Below, one piece after another: positions 58,911-64,000 of a stretch of DNA of 64,000 bases. Position numbers and translations under genes: made by a program. How positions within the stretch are numbered: the stretch's first letter is position 1; every line of letters begins with the position of its first letter. The stretch is from Marsupella aquatica (Eukaryota > Marchantiophyta), in contig OZ316891.1 of NCBI GenBank assembly GCA_973895155.1, positions 20,026,001 through 20,090,000 on the forward strand. The letters run 5' to 3'. Below the pieces are notes generated by a model. The model saw only the letters and a list, made by a program, of their open reading frames with translations, made no database searches and had not been told where the DNA came from.

Positions 58911-59135
58911 AAGCCCAGTGTGCCTGCACCTTAATGGTTTGAATGTGGCTCGTTTCCAACACCCTCCCTTGAGCCAGATTAGCTTAAGCCCAGTGTGCCT
59001 GCACCTTAATGGTTTGAATGTGGCTCGTTTCCAACACCCTCCCTTGAGCCAGATTAGCTTAAGCCCAGTGTGCCTGCACCTTAATGGTTTGAATGTGGCT
59101 CGTTTCCAACACCCTCCCTTGAGCCAGATTAGCTT
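58911..59135 (-). repeat. Three perfect or near-perfect 75 bp units inside the TRIM
   Basis: Units start at 58911, 58986 and 59061. Each, read on the minus strand, has GGCTCAAGGGAGGGTGTTGG, then AAACGAGCCACATTCAAACC and GGTGCAGGCACACTGGGC. Each unit therefore repeats the polypurine tract plus the first part of an LTR. The encoded open frames on both strands are repeat artefacts. Confidence 0.9.
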
Positions 59136-59250
59136 CTTCACCCCCGCTTCAAGAGAAATTCTTAGCCTTTCTTCCTTTGAGCCACACTCTTGTCCACACT
59201 CACTTGGAGAGAAATTCTTAGTCTTTCTTAACGTTTTGGCTCTCATACCA

Positions 59251-59415
59251 TGTTGGAACTTTCAACAGCATGGACTGGCTAAGAATTGAGCCTTGGACCT
59301 CACCCTCCATATTGTAGTGATCTACCAGTGAGCTACAAAGCCAACCCAGTATGCTGGAACCTTCATCTTCATTTGCTACAATCCGATGTTGACACCTTCA
59401 TGTTCATTTCCAACA
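59251..59415 (-). repeat. 5' LTR of the TRIM, 165 bp
   Basis: It has short inverted ends (TGTTGGAA and TTCCAACA). It contains a tRNA-like stretch in its second half. It is longer than the 3' LTR because its first part includes extra sequence with GAACATGAAGG and GAAGATGAAGG phrases. Confidence 0.8.
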
Positions 59416-59420
59416 GGGTA

Positions 59421-60470
59421 GACGCTTGGATAGCTTAGGATTCATGTCAATAGAACAAGAACTCGTCGTTTTGTCTCTCGAACACCTGAGACTGAAACCG
59501 CCCAGGACTTCAAAGTAATAACGAGCGTCGAGGCCTCGACAGACATTCAATTTGGAAGCAAGATTGGGATGTTTAGTTTACATCAAACAAATGCGATTTG
59601 ACTGCAGGTGTCTTCGTCTATCGTACGCTTAAGGTTTTCACTTTTGGCATCACCACTCTATTACATGGAAAATACTCAATGTACCTGTTTGTTGGCACGG
59701 TTTCAGTAACATACAAGGACCAATATGGAAGATGTACTTGACAGCAATTGATAGTTCTCGAGAAATGGACAGGTGTTGAAAATCTTCGACTGTCAGGACA
59801 GAGGTGCATGAATTTGAAACTGACGTACTCAGTCCATGAATCGAGTACGCTGAAGTACCCAGGTACACACTCTGGTAGTGTCGCTGCCTGAAGTAATTTG
59901 AGGCATTCATTTCACATTGGAGGAAAGCTCTGGAATCTGCTGGTCCAACTATGAAGAACGAAGTGAGGCGAAACTGGGATGACACAATCATCAGAGATAT
60001 GTTCAACTCAACTAGACTGCAGAACAACCTCAGCTGATCATTTCCTTGCCCTGTATCCCTGGTCGTTGAACCCAGTAACCATGAAGCTCTTAATTTAGTT
60101 TTTCTAAGTTACTGCTCTGAGTTCCATCATCCGCTGCAATCTTAAGGTCTGACTTCCACTGTAAGATGTATCTGTAAGGAATACCAGTAATATGGAAGAT
60201 TTCATCCTATTCGTTCAACATCTGCAGAAGCCTTGGGTCTCATCCTGTCTCTGGAGCTCTCCAAGTAAATTCAAAAAGAATATAGCGCAAGAATCGGCAG
60301 GATTGTTGAGGCTATTCCTCGCTGGTTGCACAGGCCATATTCATTGGCAATTTTTCTTCTAGTGAATGTAAGCCTTCTTTCAAGTTCCCTCAAAAACCGC
60401 ACCCGTTCCTTAACTTTACACGAAGCAGCAGAGGATGGATGACGTTGTTTGGGGACGCCACTTGCTAGGA
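59421..60470. other. Spacer and probable 3' region of the MESD-like gene
   Basis: The minus-strand frame at 59650-60027 has no recognised motif and no GT-AG partner, and probably lies beyond the MESD-like stop codon. No RNA gene or repeat was noted. Confidence 0.4.
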
Positions 60471-61877
60471 TCAGAGCTCGTCCTTCACATCCTGCGCCGA
60501 ATGCTGCTTCTTCCTCTCCCTTTCCTTGGTAAGTCTCTCGACAACGACATCGAGTGGAGGATCTCCGGGTCGACGGAAGGCATTCTCCCCCAGTTTGAAT
60601 TCGTACGCTTCTGGTTGAGCGAGGATGAAATCCTTCACCTGTGAGAGAGATTGTTCCAAGTCACGTATTGGAGAGAATCAACTTGTTTCATTGGACGATC
60701 GGCAACTGAAGCATAGAAAAATTGCTTTAACACTGTACTTTGCGGTCTGAGGAGAGATAATATCCTTCCATGTCAACATAAATGCAGGAAAGTCTACAAT
60801 CAATCACAACGTGGACGTTCAGTATCAAATGAATTTCACGGTACATCCACTGTCAGTTTGCCTGTTTTGTTTATCTTCCCGTTATACAAACATTTGGATC
60901 CCCGTCTTTATTTAAATATTTCAGAAAGCCATGCTCTGCCCCTGCCTAATACTGTATTAGATTCTCAAACTGAGCCAAGCTTAGAATGAAGCTCGTTCCC
61001 ACACCTTCATACTAACAGAGTTTAATGCTCTACATGAATTGCGAGGAAGAAGTCCTGTACCTCCAAAATCTCTTCTCCTCCTGGAATGGTGATCATGAGG
61101 GTGCTCCGGTCCACTGCCATGATCTTGACATCGATTGTGCCAGCTTTCAAAAGCTCCGTCCATTTCTTTGCAATTCGGGACACGTCTTCCTGCAGCCAAA
61201 AATCACCCAATCCAGTGATGAAGGATGGAGGAGGACAGATCTATCGTCCCGGCCAATAAAATTCAGCCAATTGTCCAACAATGCCGACCTATGCCACATA
61301 CCCAGATGAGAAGACTTTCGTCATGTTCTCCGTAACCTTAGCTAGCAGCTCCTTTCGAGAGTGAAGATTTCCAACCGAAATTATGGAATCAAGACGTCTG
61401 TGCTACGCCGAAGATTAAAGTAACACAAAACGCACAAACATCATTTAGGGATCCATAAGATGCGGCTGAGAATTCCCGAATATCAACTCGAGACGGAAAC
61501 AATATGTTGCGAATTCTTAGCAATACCCTGTCTCAGCCGGAAATAGCTCGTACCGGCTCCCGGCGCACATCCAGTCGAAGCTTAACAAACCCCATCGTCG
61601 TGCCCATGCTCCGCTTCATCATATCACTCTGATACTTTCCGAAATCCATCCCCTCGACGAAATCCGGAGGTGGATCGAAAGCCGGCCTCGGCTTGGGCTT
61701 GGGCGTGCCCCACGCCTTCCACTCCTCATCTTCCTCGCTGTCCACCACATCATCCAACTTGTCCGAAATCCGAACCCTCCGCACTGCACCCTGCACTGGC
61801 CGCTGCTGCAATGCCGCCACGACCACGCAGAGCAGCAGCAGCAGGAACCGACCTACGATCTTCACAAGCGTCCGCAT
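60471..61877 (-). CDS. MESD-like endoplasmic reticulum chaperone with C-terminal KDEL
   Basis: Model on the minus strand: exon 1 61877-61554, exon 2 61189-61061, exon 3 60638-60471 with stop. Both introns (364 and 422 bp) are GT-AG and phase 0; the product is 206 residues. Residues 1-30 form a signal peptide with a FLLLLLCVVVAAL core. SDKLDDVVDSEEDEEWKAWG (38-57) is typical of the plant branch. The MESD fold spans about 95-170, with MGFVKLRLDV, EDVSRIAKKWTELLKAG, IMAVDRSTLMITI and VKDFILAQPEAYEFKLG. FRRPGDPPL precedes a basic tail ending in KDEL (203-206), the ER retrieval signal. Animal MESD folds LRP receptors; I recall a plant relative, Arabidopsis SES1, as an ER chaperone needed under salt stress. 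The plant client proteins are not known to me. Both introns contain sequence resembling neighbouring exons. Confidence 0.88.
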
Positions 61878-62449
61878 TGTCGACGTATTCCCTCGCCACT
61901 CTACTTCCTATCCCTCTCTAAAACCACTCGAAAATGGAAGAAATCGAGTGAGGGGTCAGTGGAAACTGGAAAGGGCAATGTGGAAACATTCGGAGCGTTT
62001 TGTTCGTTAAAAGCTCGGCCTGCCTGGGTACCTAGGTTTTGACAACCTGCTAACTTTGAAGGTATATCCCCAAATCTGGCTGTCAGACCAAGAGTCATTT
62101 TCTTTGTGGCATTATTTTATGACCCTTGTCAAAGATCTACAGTAATGATCTATGCTTTTTGATTGTGTTCAATGGGAGAGTTGAATAGGCACAACTCTTA
62201 AAAAAACCAACCAAAAAAATATATATACTTGCCATTTCTTTGATACAAACTGAGTTTTGTTAATGGTTAGCCCTCACTCTCAGAAATATCCATGAGATGG
62301 GCCAAGGGCACCTTTTTTGCGCCTGACAGTCTACTCTCTCCACAGGTAGTACACTCTCTCAGCTATTGATTATTGGCCGTCTCACTTGACAAATCATTTA
62401 GGGTCATTTTGATGTTTAATAAATGTGAAATAAAATTGTGTAAATTTTT
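61878..62449. other. Upstream region of the MESD-like gene
   Basis: Probable promoter and leader of the minus-strand gene near 61880-62100, then AT-rich spacer. No clear TATA box was chosen. Plus-strand frames at 61670-62010 are shadows of the gene's exon 1. Confidence 0.35.
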
Positions 62450-62710
62450 ACTTTTGTTTGATGTCTTTTTTATGATACCCAATCAATAAATTTTACCTTG
62501 AAATTGGATATACAATCATATTGACATTAAATATATAGAATGTATTTTAATATGCCCAAACTGAAATGATTTTGTGATCTACTTTTGTTTGATGTCTTTT
62601 TTATGATACCCAATCAATAAATTTTACCTTGAAATTGGATATACAATCATATTGACATTAAATATATAGAATGTATTTTAATATGCCCAAACTGAAATGA
62701 TTTTGTGATA
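62450..62710. repeat. Identical tandem duplication of 131 bp
   Basis: The segment 62450-62580 is repeated at 62581-62710, with no difference that I could see except the last base or two. The unit is AT-rich and non-coding. The identity points to a recent event or an assembly artefact. A second small AT-rich duplication (AATTATAATATAATAATTACC type) follows at 62802-62858. Confidence 0.9.
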
Positions 62711-63139
62711 GTTCACTTGAGTAGAGACTCATAAGTATTGGATTCAACTATTGTGATTGATTCTTCCCTTTTATAGGGTTTCATGTATTTATTATAAATA
62801 AATTATAATATAATAATTACCTTCATTTAAATTATAATATAATAAATACCTTCATTTACATTGAAATAAGGGTAGTGACGGTTGTAGCCTTAATCTACAA
62901 CAGTCTTTTTTCAAAATCTGGTGGATCAAGGTCAACATAATTAGTCAACACTGCTTTTAACAAAGTAAAAAAGTGGGGCCAAAAGTGACAATTTCATCCT
63001 CCCACACAAGTTGTGGGACAATGGTGGTGTTTAGCAGCCTACAGGACACATCATTGTCATCCGAACTGAGAACTCTTGGTGATCAATGGCAGGCATGTTG
63101 CTAGTTTGCACTTCATGTTCTTCCCATGTGATTTACTCT

Positions 63140-63420
63140 TAACTTTAAGTTAGAGTTTGATTGGCTGTTTAGGTGATGCTAGGCTTTTAGTTCCCCTTCA
63201 TTGGATCTTGGCTTGTGTGGGACTAGTATATGGCTCCTCCTCCTTGGCTTGTTTTTCTTGGGGCCCTTTTTCCTCTTTTCCTCCCCTTTTATTGGATTTA
63301 TTGGATTGCTTTGCCTTTGGATCATGTCTCCCGGTTTGGCCTTTCTTGCCTTTGGGCACTGTGATATATACTCCTTATGTATTCTGTTCACCCTTGGGAC
63401 CCATTTAATTGTTTAAGTAT
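63140..63420 (+). mobile_element. LINE 3' fragment
   Basis: The segment shares TTCTTGGGG, a T/C-rich run, GGATTTATTGGATT-like text, GGATCATGTCTCCC and a GATATATACTCC-like end with the fragments at 36900-37260 and, in reverse, 5930-6060. The open frames are hydrophobic because of the T-rich sequence. No catalytic motif is present. Confidence 0.4.
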
Positions 63421-64000
63421 TCTTTATGATGTACCTCTTTTGTGGAATCTGTGGCAACAGAAGCTCCACCAATCAAGTGGTTGTAATTCCATTCTAAGGA
63501 CTACCACAAGGCCCACCATACCGTAATCGAGAATCCCCATTCAAGTCCACACCTTTCTTTATCCCATATGGACATCCGACATTCTTGGAAGAATATCTCC
63601 ACCAGATATAGTATATACCCTGAAAAAGTTCCGAAGGCCGTAACCACTAGGAGAGAAGGTCACACAAGTGAATGAAGGAGGCCCAGTAAAGTAGTGGAAT
63701 TGAGTATCCTAGTCCCTTTTTTTATTGCTTGCTGAAAAAGTTACATAGATATAGCAACAAGTGAATCCACTAGACCCAATAAGGGTGGCTTGACAAGACT
63801 CAAGGGCCCATTTGTTATTTTTATTCCCTCTAAGATTAAATCCGTGCCATATCATGATTGGCAAGGGCTGGATTTGGTTTTACACTAACTCAGGGGGGTC
63901 CAGATTTACACATGGCAAGAAGGGGCCCAAGTAAGGTTGATGTGAATTGTTTGTTTTGTCTAGAACTTTAGACCTGTTTGAGAGGTGGTCCAAACATTTC
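63421..64000. other. Right-edge spacer, nothing recognised
   Basis: No open frame with a motif, no repeat shared with other parts of the window that I could see, and no RNA gene. Confidence 0.4.

Larger units (their letters stand above)
58744..59420 (-). mobile_element. TRIM retrotransposon with target duplication
   Basis: On the minus strand the order is: target duplication TACCC, 5' LTR 59415-59251 starting TGTTGGAA and ending TTCCAACA, primer-binding site TGGTATGAGAGCC (59250-59238) next to it, a non-coding internal region of about 140 bp, and a polypurine tract AAGGGAGGG. Three tandem units then repeat the tract and LTR start. The 3' LTR runs 58880-58749, starting TGTTGCATATGAACC and ending GTTCCA, followed by TACCC. 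The LTRs are clearly related in their second halves. The primer site resembles the initiator-Met-tRNA site TGGTATCAGAGC usual in copia elements. There is no coding capacity, so it would be mobilised by a relative. Confidence 0.85.

Noticed and set aside
61670-62010. Plus-strand frames opposite MESD exon 1
   Set aside because: They mirror the exon encoding the signal peptide and acidic stretch, with no independent motif.

Overview
This is a nuclear window from a land plant. Several genes are split by short spliceosomal introns with GT-AG ends. One encodes a plastid-type ribosomal protein S6 behind a transit-like N terminus. There is an intronless inositol-phosphate kinase of the plant ITPK1 type. 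Most of the remaining DNA is decayed transposons and tandem repeats. A nuclear copy of mitochondrial cox3 keeps Arg and Pro codons where Trp and Leu are expected, which suggests a lineage with mitochondrial C-to-U editing. The compact genes and AT-rich decayed spacers would suit a bryophyte or other early-diverging land plant, but the sequence alone does not fix the species.

Genes, with exon models built by eye from splice sites, reading-phase agreement and family motifs: (1) 9693-11598 (+), an unrecognised acidic, Trp-rich protein with at least seven Gly-Trp motifs, behind a long leader and a duplicated promoter; (2) 18631-19536 (+), plastid ribosomal protein bS6, two exons; (3) 29526-32319 (-), a HAD-family 5'(3')-deoxyribonucleotidase-like protein of six exons including a 25-base microexon; (4) 41254-43111 (-), a COX23/CHCHD7-type twin Cx9C protein, three exons; (5) 53118-54107 (+), ITPK1, one exon; (6) 60471-61877 (-), a MESD-like ER chaperone with a signal peptide and a C-terminal KDEL, three exons. 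They are unrelated housekeeping genes (plastid translation, nucleotide metabolism, mitochondrial assembly, inositol phosphates, ER folding) and do not form a cluster.

Mobile DNA: a small Helitron-like family with three copies (2.7, 47.6 and 57 kb); Ty1/copia fragments in opposite orientations at 22.1-24.6 kb; a 2.1 kb TG...CA element with a target duplication at 24.9-27.1 kb; LINE remnants at 5.9, 36.9, 48.0 and 63.1 kb; inverted-repeat elements at 45.3 and 47.1 kb; and a complete TRIM retrotransposon at 58.7-59.4 kb. The TRIM's LTRs contain a tRNA-like polymerase III promoter, and its polypurine-tract/LTR-start segment is tandemly amplified. It is the most distinctive structure in the window. 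A mitochondrial cox3 fragment lies at 38.7 kb, and many spacers consist of tandem repeats of 60-250 bp.
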